A stretch of DNA of 64,000 nt, from contig NZ_JANFQO010000022.1 in assembly GCF_024437735.1 (NCBI RefSeq), forward strand, positions 36,908-100,907, written 5' to 3'. Position 1 is the first letter of the stretch. The number at the start of each line of letters is the position of its first letter. The notes beneath the pieces are model-generated. The model was not told the DNA's origin. It saw only the letters and a list, made by a program, of their open reading frames with translations, and searched no databases. Made by a program: the position numbers and the translations under genes. Origin of the DNA: Tahibacter harae (GTDB taxonomy: Bacteria; Pseudomonadota; Gammaproteobacteria; Xanthomonadales; Rhodanobacteraceae). This document shows positions 55,951 to 64,000 of the stretch, piece after piece.

Positions 55951-56511
55951 ATGGACAGCAAGCTGATGTTGGGCCTCGGCGCGGGCGTCGTGCTCGCGGT
56001 GGGCGGCATGGCCGTGGCGCAGCGCTATGCCAGCGAATCCCAGGCCGCCGAGCAGGCCGCGCGCGAAGCCGAGCAGTTCGCCGCGGTGCGCCGGGTCAGT
56101 CCGGTGATCGAACAAGTGAGCACGCCGCGCAAGGAGTGCGAGCAGGTCACGGTCAGCAAGCGCCAGGCCGAGCGCGACGGCAATGTCGGCGGCACGCTGA
56201 TCGGCGCCGTGGTCGGCGGTGCGCTGGGCAATCAGGTCGGCCGCGGCAACGGGCGCAAGGCTGCCACCGTGGCCGGCGCGGTCGCCGGCGGCATGGTCGG
56301 CCATGAGATGGACAAGCGCCATCAGGGCGGCAAGGTGGTCAACAGCACCGAAACCCGCTGCCGTACCGTCAACGATGTCAGCGACAAGGTGGTCGGCTAC
56401 GACGTGACCTATACCCACAAGGGCCGCGAATACACCACCCGCATGGACCACGATCCGGGCGACCGCATCGAGGTCGAGGCGACGATCCAGCCGGTGCAGA
56501 GCGCCCGCTGA
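55951..56511 (+). CDS. Glycine-zipper 2TM outer-membrane-associated protein
   Basis: A 186-residue protein. An N-terminal anchor or signal (LMLGLGAGVVLAVGGMAVA) is followed by a linker and a glycine-zipper pair, GGTLIGAVVGGALGNQVGRG and AATVAGAVAGGMVGHEMDK. The C-terminal CRTVNDVSDKVVGYDVTY and YTTRMDHDPGDRIEV are as in the 17-kDa surface antigen/SlyB-like group. GGAG before the ATG. Likely a membrane-stress or envelope protein. Confidence 0.87.
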   Translation: MDSKLMLGLGAGVVLAVGGMAVAQRYASESQAAEQAAREAEQFAAVRRVSPVIEQVSTPRKECEQVTVSKRQAERDGNVGGTLIGAVVGGALGNQVGRGNGRKAATVAGAVAGGMVGHEMDKRHQGGKVVNSTETRCRTVNDVSDKVVGYDVTYTHKGREYTTRMDHDPGDRIEVEATIQPVQSAR

Positions 56512-56544
56512 CCGCACTCCGCAACGGTTCGGCGCTTGCCTGCA

Positions 56545-56574
56545 ACGCCCCGGCGCTGGCCCGCGCCGGGGCGT
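56545..56574 (+). terminator. Terminator hairpin after the glycine-zipper gene
   Basis: A perfect 12-bp stem (ACGCCCCGGCGC and complement) with loop TGGCCC, 34 bp after the stop, followed by TTGCGTTTGC. Confidence 0.75.
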
Positions 56575-56659
56575 TTGCGTTTGCAGAACTCGCGCGCGGC
56601 GCCACAGTCCGAAACGCCCGGAGCGTCCCGATGACCGGGGCGCGGCGCGGGAGGACCTG

Positions 56660-57016
56660 ATGGAGCAGAATCGGCGGTGGATAATGACAGTGCTGCTGGG
56701 CCTGGCGTCCGCACTGGGCGGCATCGCGGCACAGGCGGCGCCGGAAACGGCCAAGGCGGCGAAAGAAGCCGTCAAAGTGACAATGTACGTGATGCCGCAC
56801 TGTGGCTACTGCGAGAAAGCCCGCCAGCAGCTGGCCCGGCGCGGCGTGCAGTGGCAGGAGCTGGACATTCTCGCCTCCGACCAGGCCAGGCAGGAATTCA
56901 CCGCCCACGGCGGCGTGGGCACGCCGCTGCTGCTGATCGGCGACAGCGTCATCAAGGGCGTGGACCCGGCACGTATCGACGCGGCGCTGCGCGCCAGCGG
57001 CCTGCTGGCGCAGTGA
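56660..57016 (+). CDS. Exported glutaredoxin-like protein
   Basis: A 118-residue protein with an N-terminal signal or anchor (TVLLGLASALGGIAAQAAP) and a glutaredoxin domain. The active site is PHCGYCEKARQQL, and GGVGTPLLLIGD carries the cis-proline loop, with VIKGVDPARID at the end. A periplasmic glutaredoxin is unusual because glutathione-linked reduction is cytoplasmic. GGGAGG sits before ATG. Confidence 0.85.
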   Translation: MEQNRRWIMTVLLGLASALGGIAAQAAPETAKAAKEAVKVTMYVMPHCGYCEKARQQLARRGVQWQELDILASDQARQEFTAHGGVGTPLLLIGDSVIKGVDPARIDAALRASGLLAQ

Positions 57017-57022
57017 AACGGG

Positions 57023-57048
57023 CGCCTCGCTGCCGTGACAGCGAGGCG
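57023..57048. terminator. Hairpin between convergent glutaredoxin and lipoprotein genes
   Basis: CGCCTCGCTG and CAGCGAGGCG (10 bp perfect) around CCGTGA, located within the 42-bp gap. No T run follows on either strand. Confidence 0.55.
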
Positions 57049-57058
57049 TCTGCATTGC

Positions 57059-57793
57059 CTACTTCTTCTTGCCTGCCGGCGGCAGCCGGGCCGGATCCAG
57101 CCCGCCGACTTCGAATTCCAGCGTGCGCTTGCCCTGGTCCTTCCAGTCGGTGTCTATGCTCAGCGTCTTGCTCTTGAGCAGGCGCGCGATCAGCGCCTCG
57201 TTCTTGTCGATGAAGATGGCCGGCTCGCCAGTGGGCGGTATGGTGCCGGCCCAGCGTTCGGGCTTGCCGCCGTCGAAACGCAGGGTCAGGGTGCAATCGG
57301 CGGGGCAGCGGAAGCCGCTTTCGTCGCGCATCAGGTAAGTGCTCTGGCCCCATTCCGGATGCTGGCGTATGAACAGGGTGACGCGCTGCGGACTTTCGGC
57401 CGTAGGCCCGCCCTTGGCGTAGATAGACACGTGGTACTGCTTGCCCTTGCCGGCCGGCGATTCCTGGTAGCTCCACAGGCGCTGCAGGCGGCGCGTCTCG
57501 CCGGCTTCCCGCGCCTGCTTCTGCAGTTCGGGCAGGGTCTTGGCCACTTCCTGCGCCGCCGGCGTGCCGGCAAAGCGGGTGGTTATGTCGCTACCGATCT
57601 CGGCAGCCAGGTCGTTCTTGCCGGCCGCGCGCAGTTGCTCGTACATCTTGAGCTTCTCCGCCGCCTGCGCGGCGGCCTGCGCTGCCTGCTGCTGGGCCGG
57701 CGTGGGCGCGGGCGGCGGCGGCGGCCCGCTGCCGCCGCAGGCGCTCAGTGCGGAACATGACAACAGCAGCGCCAGGGATCGCAGAGGGAGCAT
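57059..57793 (-). CDS. Putative lipoprotein
   Basis: A 244-residue protein with lipobox LSCSALSACGG, a proline-rich tether (PPPPPAPTP) and an Ala/Gln-rich helical segment (about 35-60). The C-terminal domain is beta-rich (YHVSIYAKGG, CPADCTLTLRFDGGKPERW, IFIDKNEALIARLLKSKTL). Related in pattern to invasion-protein-B-like sequences but no firm family. Attached to the outer or inner membrane periplasmic side; residue after Cys is Gly, so outer-membrane sorting is likely. Confidence 0.78.
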   Translation of the reverse strand: MLPLRSLALLLSCSALSACGGSGPPPPPAPTPAQQQAAQAAAQAAEKLKMYEQLRAAGKNDLAAEIGSDITTRFAGTPAAQEVAKTLPELQKQAREAGETRRLQRLWSYQESPAGKGKQYHVSIYAKGGPTAESPQRVTLFIRQHPEWGQSTYLMRDESGFRCPADCTLTLRFDGGKPERWAGTIPPTGEPAIFIDKNEALIARLLKSKTLSIDTDWKDQGKRTLEFEVGGLDPARLPPAGKKK

Positions 57794-57852
57794 GGCCGGA
57801 CTCGCTAGACGGGGAACGGCCTAAGATAGCAAAGCCGCCGCGGCGCAGGCGG

Positions 57853-58443
57853 CTACGCGCCGGTATCCAGTCCCGCCGCGTGCCTGAGCGCCGACCAGGC
57901 TGCCAGCTTGTCAGCCCGGCTCATGCTGGCATGGGCCGGGCTGGTCGACGGCAGCTCCAGCAGGGTCAGGCCGGATTTGCGCGCTGCGGGTATGTGCGCG
58001 GCCACATGGCGCCGGAAAGCCTGGGCCGCCTTGGCGCCGTTGAGCCCCACGGCGCGGATCTGCGACCGCTGCAGCAGCAGTTCGGCGATGGCGTTGGGCA
58101 CTTCGCTGACGCGGGTTATCGCGCTGTCCAGACTGCCGCGGCGCTCGCAGCCCTGCAGCACGTCCCACAGTCCCACGCCGGCTTCGTGCAGCCGCGCCAG
58201 GCGCTGCGCATAGGGCAGCTCCCGCGGCACCGCGTAAAGCGCCTGCATCAGCGGCCAGAACAGGTTCTGCGGATGGGCGTAATACTGCACGGCAGCCAGC
58301 GAAGCGACACCGGGCATGGAGCCCAGGATCAGGGTATGGCAATGCGCGCCCAGGCTGGGCGCGAAGCTCTGCACATAGTCCGCGCCGCGTTCGGCGACGC
58401 CGGGCGGCGGCTCAGGGCGCTGGGATTTCCGTGGGCGCGGCAT
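57853..58443 (-). CDS. Hypoxanthine/uracil-DNA glycosylase (UDG family 6)
   Basis: A 196-residue DNA-repair enzyme. LILGSMPGVASLAAVQYYAH with PQNLFWPLMQAL is the signature of family-6 deoxyinosine (hypoxanthine) DNA glycosylases, where the HPQN asparagine is catalytic, and LPSTSPAHA is the substrate-binding loop near the C-terminus. The start (58443) lies 32 bp inside the preceding small gene, so the two are coupled. Confidence 0.88.
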   Translation of the reverse strand: MPRPRKSQRPEPPPGVAERGADYVQSFAPSLGAHCHTLILGSMPGVASLAAVQYYAHPQNLFWPLMQALYAVPRELPYAQRLARLHEAGVGLWDVLQGCERRGSLDSAITRVSEVPNAIAELLLQRSQIRAVGLNGAKAAQAFRRHVAAHIPAARKSGLTLLELPSTSPAHASMSRADKLAAWSALRHAAGLDTGA

Positions 58444-58645
58444 CGGCTTCGTGGCGGCGCGCGACGCGGTCCTTGAGGCGGCCGAGGATGATCTCGTAGA
58501 GGGTCAGCGCATCCTGCGCCGCCATATCCGGGCGGGCGCCTTCGATCGGGTAGCGGCCCGAGGAAATGATGGCTGCCGCCAGTTCCAGCGCGATCTGCGA
58601 AGCACTGGGCGCGGTGACGGTATTGACCACGTTGGAATTGGCCAT
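58412..58645 (-). CDS. Small conserved-looking protein of unknown function
   Basis: A 77-residue soluble protein starting MANSNVVNTVTAPSASQIAL. It is mostly helical (ALELAAAIISSGRYPIEG, DALTLYEIILGRLKDRVARR). Its 3' end overlaps the DNA glycosylase gene by 32 bp, which argues for a real coupled gene. No family recognised. Confidence 0.6.
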   Translation of the reverse strand: MANSNVVNTVTAPSASQIALELAAAIISSGRYPIEGARPDMAAQDALTLYEIILGRLKDRVARRHEADAAPTEIPAP

Positions 58646-58830
58646 GGACGGCTCGCGCTGTGGACGGAAAGGTGGCCGCATAATCGTCCACCGGCGCTGC
58701 CCGCTGCAAGAGCGGCGCGGCGTTTCCGCGCGGGCTGTCGCATTGTGGGCGGCCGGCCCGCGCCGCCGCGCTGGCCGCGGCGGTTGCGCTGTGCCAGCAT
58801 TCGCCCCCGAAACCCTCTGCACTGCGCCCC

Positions 58831-59541
58831 ATGCGTCTCAACAAATACATCAGCGACACCGGCCTGTGTTCCCGGCGCGAAGCCGACGATTTGATCGAAG
58901 CCGGTCGCGTCACCGTGGACGGCAAAAAGGCCGAAGTCGGCGCAGTGATCGAGGCCGGCGCCGAGGTGCGCGTGGACGGCAACGCGCTGCGCCTGAAGAA
59001 CAGCCGCGGCGGCGCAAAGTCGGTCTATATCGCGCTGAACAAGCCGGTCGGCATTACCTGTACCACCGAGTCCCACGTCAAGGGCAACATCGTCGATTTC
59101 ATCGACCATCAGGAACGCATCTTTCCCATAGGCCGGCTGGACAAGGATTCGGAAGGCCTGATCCTGCTGACCAACAACGGCGACATCGTCAACGAGATCC
59201 TGCGTTCGGAAAACCGCCACGAGAAAGAGTATCTGGTTGCGGTCAACAAGCCGGTCACCGATGAATTCGTCGTCGGCATGTCCCGCGGCGTGCGCATCCA
59301 CGGCCAGATGACCAAGCCCTGCAAGGTTTATAAATTGGGCAAATTTGGATTCCGCATCATCCTGACCCAGGGCCTGAACCGGCAGATCCGCCTGATGGCG
59401 GCCGAGTTCGGCTATCGCGTGAAGCAGCTGTGCCGGGTGCGCATCGTCAACATCCGCCTGGGCAACCTCAAGCCCGGCCAGTGGCGCAACCTGTCGCCAG
59501 CCGAACTGCAGGGGCTGCTGCCGCAGCGCAAATCCTGGTAG
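58831..59541 (+). CDS. rluF: 23S rRNA pseudouridine synthase, RluF type
   Basis: A 236-residue pseudouridine synthase. An N-terminal S4 RNA-binding domain (MRLNKYISDTGLCSRREADD) precedes the catalytic domain with the aspartate in IFPIGRLDKDSEGLILLTN and TQGLNRQIRLMAAEFGY. The start MRLNKYIS and the short length place it with RluF, which in E. coli modifies U2604 (and U2605) of 23S rRNA, rather than RsuA or RluB. Confidence 0.88.
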   Translation: MRLNKYISDTGLCSRREADDLIEAGRVTVDGKKAEVGAVIEAGAEVRVDGNALRLKNSRGGAKSVYIALNKPVGITCTTESHVKGNIVDFIDHQERIFPIGRLDKDSEGLILLTNNGDIVNEILRSENRHEKEYLVAVNKPVTDEFVVGMSRGVRIHGQMTKPCKVYKLGKFGFRIILTQGLNRQIRLMAAEFGYRVKQLCRVRIVNIRLGNLKPGQWRNLSPAELQGLLPQRKSW

Positions 59542-59722
59542 GCCGCGCCCGCTTTTCTTGCGGCTTGCACTGCGAGCCGCCGCAACCGTGCAAGTTGCGC
59601 AGCCGGCGCCGCTACAACCCATTGATTTCCTAGAATTTCGCTGCTGGCACGAAGCCTGAAGCAGGGAACCAGCGCCGGACTTTCCGCAGTCCCGGCCGAA
59701 TCCCACTGACAGGAGACTGACC

Positions 59723-60064
59723 ATGCGCTTTCCGACCATTCAGAAGACTGCCGCCGTTCTGCTGCTGAGCGCGACCGCCACGTTTGCCTGGGCGGCTGAC
59801 AAGGCGCCGGTGAACGACAAGCCCAACTCCCATGAGTCCGAGCAGCCGGTGGGCGATACCTGGATCACCACCAAGGTGAAATCCGAACTGCTGGCCGACA
59901 GCGCCGTGAAGGGCACGGATATCAACGTCTCCACGACCAACGGCGTCGTGACCCTGGCCGGCGTGCTGGACAACCAGGCCGCCATCGACAAGGCCATCAC
60001 CATCGCCAAGAACGTCAAGGGCGTGACCGACGTCGATACCCGCGCGCTGAAGCTGCGCAAGTAA
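59723..60064 (+). CDS. BON-domain periplasmic protein (OsmY-like)
   Basis: A 113-residue exported protein with signal peptide AAVLLLSATATFAWA. A single BON domain: DTWITTKVKSELLADSAVKG, INVSTTNGVVTLAGVLDN and AITIAKNVKGVTDVDTRAL. OsmY-like proteins bind phospholipid under envelope stress. AGGAG 8 nt upstream of ATG. Confidence 0.9.
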   Translation: MRFPTIQKTAAVLLLSATATFAWAADKAPVNDKPNSHESEQPVGDTWITTKVKSELLADSAVKGTDINVSTTNGVVTLAGVLDNQAAIDKAITIAKNVKGVTDVDTRALKLRK

Positions 60065-60224
60065 CGGCGCCGCCGCACCGCGAATCCCTGCAGGCCATGA
60101 CGGCCTGTTGCCACGGAAACCGGCATGGCACAGGATCAGCCGGCAACCGCGCCCGGTCGCACCGCGACCGGGCGCTTTCGCGCTGGGCGTTTCATCATTC
60201 CTGTTTTCCGGCGAGGGAGATCGC

Positions 60225-60815
60225 GTGTTCGGCACTGTGCTGAAGTTCTGGTTCGGCGAGGAAGGCCTGCCTGCGGCGGAGCAGGAAACACTGGCGCGGC
60301 GCTGGTTCGTCGCCGATCCGGCGTTCGACCAGGAGATCCGCGCGCGCTTTGGCCATCTGGTCGATGCCGCCCGCGCCGGTGAACTCGACAGCTGGGCTGC
60401 ACAACCGCACAGCTGGCTGGCCCTGCTGCTGGTACTGGACCAGTTCCCGCGCAATATCCATCGCGGCACGCCGCTGGCATTTTCCGGTGATCCCAAAGCC
60501 CAGCATTTCGCGCTGGCCGGTATTGCCCGCGGTGACGACCTGCGGCTGCCAGTACAGCAGCGCTGCTTCGCCTACCTGCCGCTGGAGCACGCTGAAGATC
60601 TGCGCCTGCAGCAGCGCTGCGTACAGCTGTTCGAGCGCCTGCGCGAGGATCCGGCGGCGACGCCAGCGGAGCCCTACGCCATGTACCTGGACTATGCGCG
60701 CCGGCATCTCGACGTGATCCAGCGCTTCGGCCGTTTCCCGCATCGCAATGCAATCCTCGGACGGAGCAGCAGCGCCGCGGAGAAGGCCTATCTCGAAGCG
60801 GGCGGAGGGTTCTAG
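60225..60815 (+). CDS. DUF924 protein
   Basis: A 196-residue soluble helical protein. VLKFWFGEEGLPAAEQETLA, the conserved RRWFVADPAFDQEIRARFG, LLVLDQFPRNIHRGTP and YAMYLDYARRHLDVIQRFGR are DUF924 signatures. The GTG at 60225 (AGGGAG 5 nt upstream) gives the usual family start; the longer frame has none. Function unknown; TPR-like fold in relatives. Confidence 0.88.
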   Translation: MFGTVLKFWFGEEGLPAAEQETLARRWFVADPAFDQEIRARFGHLVDAARAGELDSWAAQPHSWLALLLVLDQFPRNIHRGTPLAFSGDPKAQHFALAGIARGDDLRLPVQQRCFAYLPLEHAEDLRLQQRCVQLFERLREDPAATPAEPYAMYLDYARRHLDVIQRFGRFPHRNAILGRSSSAAEKAYLEAGGGF

Positions 60816-61075
60816 GTGACGCGGATCCGGCGGTGCAGCGGCCTTATACGGTGAAGCCAGAAGCAGGGCATCCGTGAACCCGCCGGTTTTGGGCGGGGCG
60901 GCGCGGATAGGCTATCGGCATTGAAATCCGTGGGGAGGCAAGCCGTGGCAAGCGAGCGCCCGGCGCCGCCGGGGCGCCGTCCGGCAGCGGCGTAGAACGG
61001 CCGAATCTGCGACAATGGGGATCCGCTCGCGTATCGGAGCGGTCCACCCAACCGTCCAACAGGATTCCGGCTCCA

Positions 61076-62011
61076 ATGTCTGCATTGATCTGCGGCTCGC
61101 TCGCGTACGACACCATCATGGTGTTCCAGGACCAGTTCAAGAACCACATCCTGCCGGACAAGGTGCATATCCTGAATGTGGCATTCCTGGTGCCGCGCAT
61201 GCGCAAGGAATTCGGCGGCGTCGCCGGCAACATCGCCTATAACCTCAAGCTGCTGGGCGAGGATCCGGTGCCGATGGCGACGGTGGGCCAGGATTTCGGT
61301 CCGTACCATGAGCATTTCGTCCGTTGCGGCATCCGCCTGGACCAGGTCAAGGTCATCGACGATCTGTATACCGCCCAGGCCTTCATCACCACCGACCTGG
61401 ATGACAACCAGATCACCGCGTTCCATCCCGGCGCCATGATGCGTTCCTATGAGAACCATGTGCGCGACGTCGAAGGCATCAGCTTCGGCATCGTCGGCCC
61501 GGACGGCCGCGAAGCCATGCTGCAGAATGCGGACGAATTCGCCGAGCGCGGCATTCCCTTCATTTTCGACCCGGGCCAGGCCATGCCGCTGTTCAGCGGC
61601 GATGAATTCCGCTCCTTCATCGACAAGGCCCAGTACGTCACGGTCAACGACTACGAATCGCAGCTGCTGCAGCGCAATACCGGCTGGAGCGAAGCGCAGA
61701 TTGCCGAGCGCGTCAAAGCCTATATCGTGACGCGCGGCCCCAAGGGGTCGGTGATTCACACGACCAAGGAAACCATCGAGATCCCGCCGGCGCACGAGCG
61801 CCGCGTGTCGGATCCGACCGGCTGCGGCGATGCCTACCGCGCCGGCCTGATCTACGGCCTGATGCGCGACATGGATTTCGCCACCGTCGGCCGCATGGCT
61901 TCGCTGATGGGCGCGCTCAAGGTCGAGCATCCGGGCACGCAGAATCAGCGCTTCACCTACGAGGAATTTGCCGATCAGTTCCGCCAGCAGTTCGGTTACG
62001 CGCTGGACTGA
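61076..62011 (+). CDS. PfkB-family sugar/nucleoside kinase
   Basis: A 311-residue ribokinase-fold enzyme. EFGGVAGNIAYNLKLLG marks the substrate-binding domain and VSDPTGCGDAYRAGLIYGL has the catalytic aspartate and anion hole. It fits the adenosine-kinase-like group of PfkB enzymes that in Xanthomonadales are often called carbohydrate kinase; substrate uncertain. The start has AGGA further upstream. Confidence 0.86.
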   Translation: MSALICGSLAYDTIMVFQDQFKNHILPDKVHILNVAFLVPRMRKEFGGVAGNIAYNLKLLGEDPVPMATVGQDFGPYHEHFVRCGIRLDQVKVIDDLYTAQAFITTDLDDNQITAFHPGAMMRSYENHVRDVEGISFGIVGPDGREAMLQNADEFAERGIPFIFDPGQAMPLFSGDEFRSFIDKAQYVTVNDYESQLLQRNTGWSEAQIAERVKAYIVTRGPKGSVIHTTKETIEIPPAHERRVSDPTGCGDAYRAGLIYGLMRDMDFATVGRMASLMGALKVEHPGTQNQRFTYEEFADQFRQQFGYALD

Positions 62012-62033
62012 CAGCTCGGCGTCTGCGTAGCAA

Positions 62034-62068
62034 AAAAGCCCGGGAAAGCGCTGCTTTCCCGGGCTTTT
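62034..62068. terminator. Bidirectional intrinsic terminator, PfkB gene / cyoE
   Basis: AAAAGCCCGGGAAAGC and its complement form a perfect 16-bp stem with loop GCT, flanked by A and T tracts, between convergent stop codons. Confidence 0.93.
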
Positions 62069-62091
62069 CTTTTGTCACTCTCCACTTTCGC

Positions 62092-63000
62092 TTAACCCAC
62101 TGGAACGAATGGAATACCGCGCGGCAGGGTCGGTGTGGCCAGGTAGTGGTCCGCGAGCAGAAAGGCGAACAGGGCCATCAGATAGATGATGGAATAGTTG
62201 AACACCTTCATCGCGAAGAACTCATCCGGCGGATTAAGCAGCTTGAAGGCGTAGTAGAGGAACACACCACCCAGCACCAGCGCGCCGCCGAGATAGAACA
62301 GACCGCTCATCCCCGTCAGCCAGGGCAGCACGGTGACGACCAGCAGCAGCACGGTGTAATACAGCACGTGCCAGCGGGTGTATTCAACGCCATGGGTGAC
62401 CGGGAGCATGGGCACCTGCGCACGCGAATAGTCATCGCGCCGGAAGATGGCCAGAGCCCAGAAATGCGGCGGTGTCCATACGAAGATGATCAGGAACAGC
62501 AGCAGCGCATACGGATGCACTTCGCCTGTGACCGCGGCCCAGCCCAGTATCGGCGGCGCCGCACCGGCCGCACCACCGATCACGATGTTCTGCGGCGTGG
62601 CGCGCTTGAGATAGGCGGTGTAGATGACCGCGTAGCCGATCAGCGAGGCGAAAGTCAGTACGGCGGTAAGCCAGTTGACCCCTAGCACCAGTATCAGCAT
62701 GGAGATTGTGCCCAGCAACAGGGCGAAGATCAGCACCTGCCTGGGCGACAAGGCCCCGGTCGCCAGCGGCCTGTGCGCAGTGCGCGCCATCACGCGGTCT
62801 ATGCGCTGATCGATCAGATGATTGATCGCTGCGGCTGATCCCGCGGCCAGCCAGATGCCGATGCCGCCGAGCACGGCCGGCCAAAGCGGCGGCCAACCGG
62901 GCACGGCGAGGAACATGCCGATCACCGCGGTGAACACGATCAGCGCAACGACTCGCGGCTTGGTCAGTTCCAGATACTGGTGAAACATGGATGTCTGCAT
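62092..63000 (-). CDS. cyoE: Protoheme IX farnesyltransferase (heme O synthase)
   Basis: A UbiA-family prenyltransferase (302 residues, nine spans) that converts heme B to heme O for terminal oxidases. [20 protein letters not shown] contains the first Asp-rich motif (N/DxxD), and [20 protein letters not shown] and [20 protein letters not shown] are family-specific. The ATG at 62998-63000 is chosen; ATG at 62988 is also possible and would be the more usual length. An insertion sequence ends only about 36 bp upstream. Confidence 0.93.
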   Translation of the reverse strand: MQTSMFHQYLELTKPRVVALIVFTAVIGMFLAVPGWPPLWPAVLGGIGIWLAAGSAAAINHLIDQRIDRVMARTAHRPLATGALSPRQVLIFALLLGTISMLILVLGVNWLTAVLTFASLIGYAVIYTAYLKRATPQNIVIGGAAGAAPPILGWAAVTGEVHPYALLLFLIIFVWTPPHFWALAIFRRDDYSRAQVPMLPVTHGVEYTRWHVLYYTVLLLVVTVLPWLTGMSGLFYLGGALVLGGVFLYYAFKLLNPPDEFFAMKVFNYSIIYLMALFAFLLADHYLATPTLPRGIPFVPVG

Positions 63001-63063
63001 CACTGACTCAATGGCCGCACAAAGCTGCAGAGAATTGTAATGACCCAGCGGTTTCTGCACAGG

Positions 63064-63879
63064 TCACGCCGCTAATCGATACGCCTCGGCGGGTGTCTTC
63101 ATGCCCAGCGCCTGATGCGGTCGCCGGGTGTTATAGAACTGGATCCAATCGCTGATCACGCGGCTGGCGTGCTGCTGGCTTTCGAAGCGGTGGCGGTGGA
63201 TGCATTGCTCCTTCAGTGTCCGGATCACCCGCTCGACCATGCCGTTCTGCTGCGGGCAGTACGGTGTGATGAATTCCTGCTTCAAGCCATAGCTGCGCAC
63301 CAGTGCGGTGTAACGTCGACTGGAGAACACCAGTCCGTTGTCCGAGCGCAGCAGGAACGGCGTGGTCACACGCCCCAGTGAGCCGAATCGGGCAATCAGC
63401 GCCTGCTCCAGTGCCGCTGCGGCCGTCGTCGCCTTGCCGCTGCGCGAGAGCTGCCAACCCAGTAACTGGCGGGTGTAGCAATCGATCACCAGCGCCAGTA
63501 CCAGCCAACCGTCATGCCCGCCCCAGACGCGACACAGATCCGTCGCCCAGCGTTCGTCCGGCCGCTCCGCCACCGACACTTTCGCCTCAATGCGCGGCCG
63601 GCTACCTACGGCGCGTTTCTTCACTTGCCAGCCATTGAGCTGGAAAATCCGCTGCACCGTGTTCTTGTTCAGGCCGAGCAAGCCGGCTACCGTCCGATAG
63701 CCGAACGACGGCTCCTGTTCGATGAGTGCCTTGATCGGCTCGGCCAATGTGGCCTGTACCTTCGAAGGCGCCTTGGTTTCGCGGTAATACACCGTTCGCC
63801 GTGGCACCTCGAACCAGCGGCACAACTGACTGGTAGTGACCACCACACCATCCGCTTTCAGTCCCTGCTGGAGAGACAC
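63064..63879 (-). CDS. IS3-family transposase OrfB
   Basis: A 271-residue integrase. WATDLCRVWGG, LLRSDNGLVFSS and PQQNGMVERVIRTLKEQ supply the D, D and E, with exactly 35 residues between the second D and E. An HTH_21-like segment (FGYRTVAGLLGLNKNTVQRI) precedes it. It ends GMKTPAEAYRLAA, typical of the group. The GTG start at 63877-63879 is formal; the frame is open upstream through the slippery site, so the active product is the OrfAB fusion. No internal stop; may be functional. Confidence 0.93.
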   Translation of the reverse strand: MSLQQGLKADGVVVTTSQLCRWFEVPRRTVYYRETKAPSKVQATLAEPIKALIEQEPSFGYRTVAGLLGLNKNTVQRIFQLNGWQVKKRAVGSRPRIEAKVSVAERPDERWATDLCRVWGGHDGWLVLALVIDCYTRQLLGWQLSRSGKATTAAAALEQALIARFGSLGRVTTPFLLRSDNGLVFSSRRYTALVRSYGLKQEFITPYCPQQNGMVERVIRTLKEQCIHRHRFESQQHASRVISDWIQFYNTRRPHQALGMKTPAEAYRLAA

Positions 63880-63881
63880 AA

Positions 63882-64000
63882 TCAGGTCTCGTCCTTGCCC
63901 AGCAGGGACGCCAATTTTTTTCGGGCGCGCAGCTCCAGCATGGCCTCGCCGTAGGCTTCCTGCAGGTCTTTCAGCTGCCGCTCGTACTGCTCGCGAACGT
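63882..64000 (-). CDS. IS3-family OrfA, C-terminal part
   Basis: The last 38 codons of OrfA: VREQYERQLKDLQEAYGEAM, LELRARKKLASLLGKDET, a coiled-coil (leucine-zipper-like) segment. The N-terminal helix-turn-helix part lies outside the window. A -1 shift at the A7 run joins it to OrfB. Confidence 0.85.
   Translation of the reverse strand, partial: VREQYERQLKDLQEAYGEAMLELRARKKLASLLGKDET
63915..63921 (-). promoter_or_regulatory. A7 slippery site for -1 frameshift between OrfA and OrfB
   Basis: Seven As on the minus strand, CGAAAAAAATTGG. A -1 slip here moves from the OrfA frame into the OrfB frame, which is open from this point to the OrfB stop. This is the usual way IS3 elements make the OrfAB transposase. 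Confidence 0.85.

Larger units (their letters stand above)
63036..64000 (-). mobile_element. IS3-family insertion sequence (5' end outside window)
   Basis: Contains OrfA end, a slippery A7 and OrfB (DD(35)E integrase). A plausible terminal repeat begins TGTAATGACCCAGCGG at 63036, 28 bp from the OrfB stop. The target duplication cannot be seen because the other end is outside the window. It is oriented so that outward transcription would enter cyoE. Confidence 0.85.

Overview
The window is about 64 kb of GC-rich (roughly 70% by eye) chromosomal DNA from a gammaproteobacterium, most likely of the Xanthomonadales/Lysobacterales (Rhodanobacteraceae or Xanthomonadaceae). The clues are a fused aspartate kinase/diaminopimelate decarboxylase, a metX-metB-hom operon behind a SAM-I riboswitch, tandem ATTCGGG heptamers with CCCTCTCCC-type hairpin repeats, and secreted proteins ending in a GFE motif. 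No rRNA, tRNA, CRISPR array or prophage was seen. The only clear insertion sequence is at the right edge.

Layout. 1-5064: two paralogous membrane proteins coupled to the LysC-LysA fusion, then a secreted Ig-like protein. 5476-11521: an exported amidohydrolase, an amino acid permease and a two-gene molybdenum hydroxylase (iorAB). 11555-15189: the methionine operon metX-metB-hom with promoter, two dyads, SAM-I aptamer and a predicted ribosome-site-sequestering hairpin. 15671-20243: type II secretion genes gspC-gspD-gspE without the rest of the cluster. 20298-24614: rhlB diverging from trxA, then rho with a long Gly/Asn/Gln-rich N-terminal region. 24615-25156: dense repeats. 25157-30014: Hanks-type kinase with TPRs, patatin-like phospholipase and WYL regulator. 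30243-38958: mostly small exported or hypothetical proteins, an NrtR-like regulator, and a divergent rhodanese/FtrA pair. 39026-42865: sulfate transporter sbp-cysT-cysW-cysA. 43057-45081: a TonB-like protein and a CSLREA/choice-of-anchor-Q protein. 45082-45517: a second copy of the composite repeat. 45518-52940: small kinase, DUF456, DUF885 peptidase-like protein, enoyl reductase plus PAQR operon, and a two-component pair. 53084-62068: stress, redox and housekeeping genes (Usp, OsmC, glutaredoxin, DNA glycosylase, RluF, BON, DUF924, PfkB). 62092-64000: cyoE with an IS3-family element immediately upstream.

How the genes work together. The lysAC fusion feeds aspartate into lysine and the homoserine branch. 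Hom, MetX and MetB carry homoserine to cystathionine under SAM control, and the sulfate transporter brings in sulfur for the same pathway. Three exported proteins (3931-5064, 32851-33156, 43840-45081) share an aromatic-x-x-GFE ending. GspCDE is a plausible but unproven exporter for them.

The items most worth following up are the shared GFE C-terminus, the composite inverted-repeat element present twice, the double-dyad promoter with riboswitch of the met operon, the prion-like region of Rho, and a PsrA-like palindrome over the promoter of the enoyl reductase/PAQR operon. All family assignments come from reading motifs in the translations; no database search was run.
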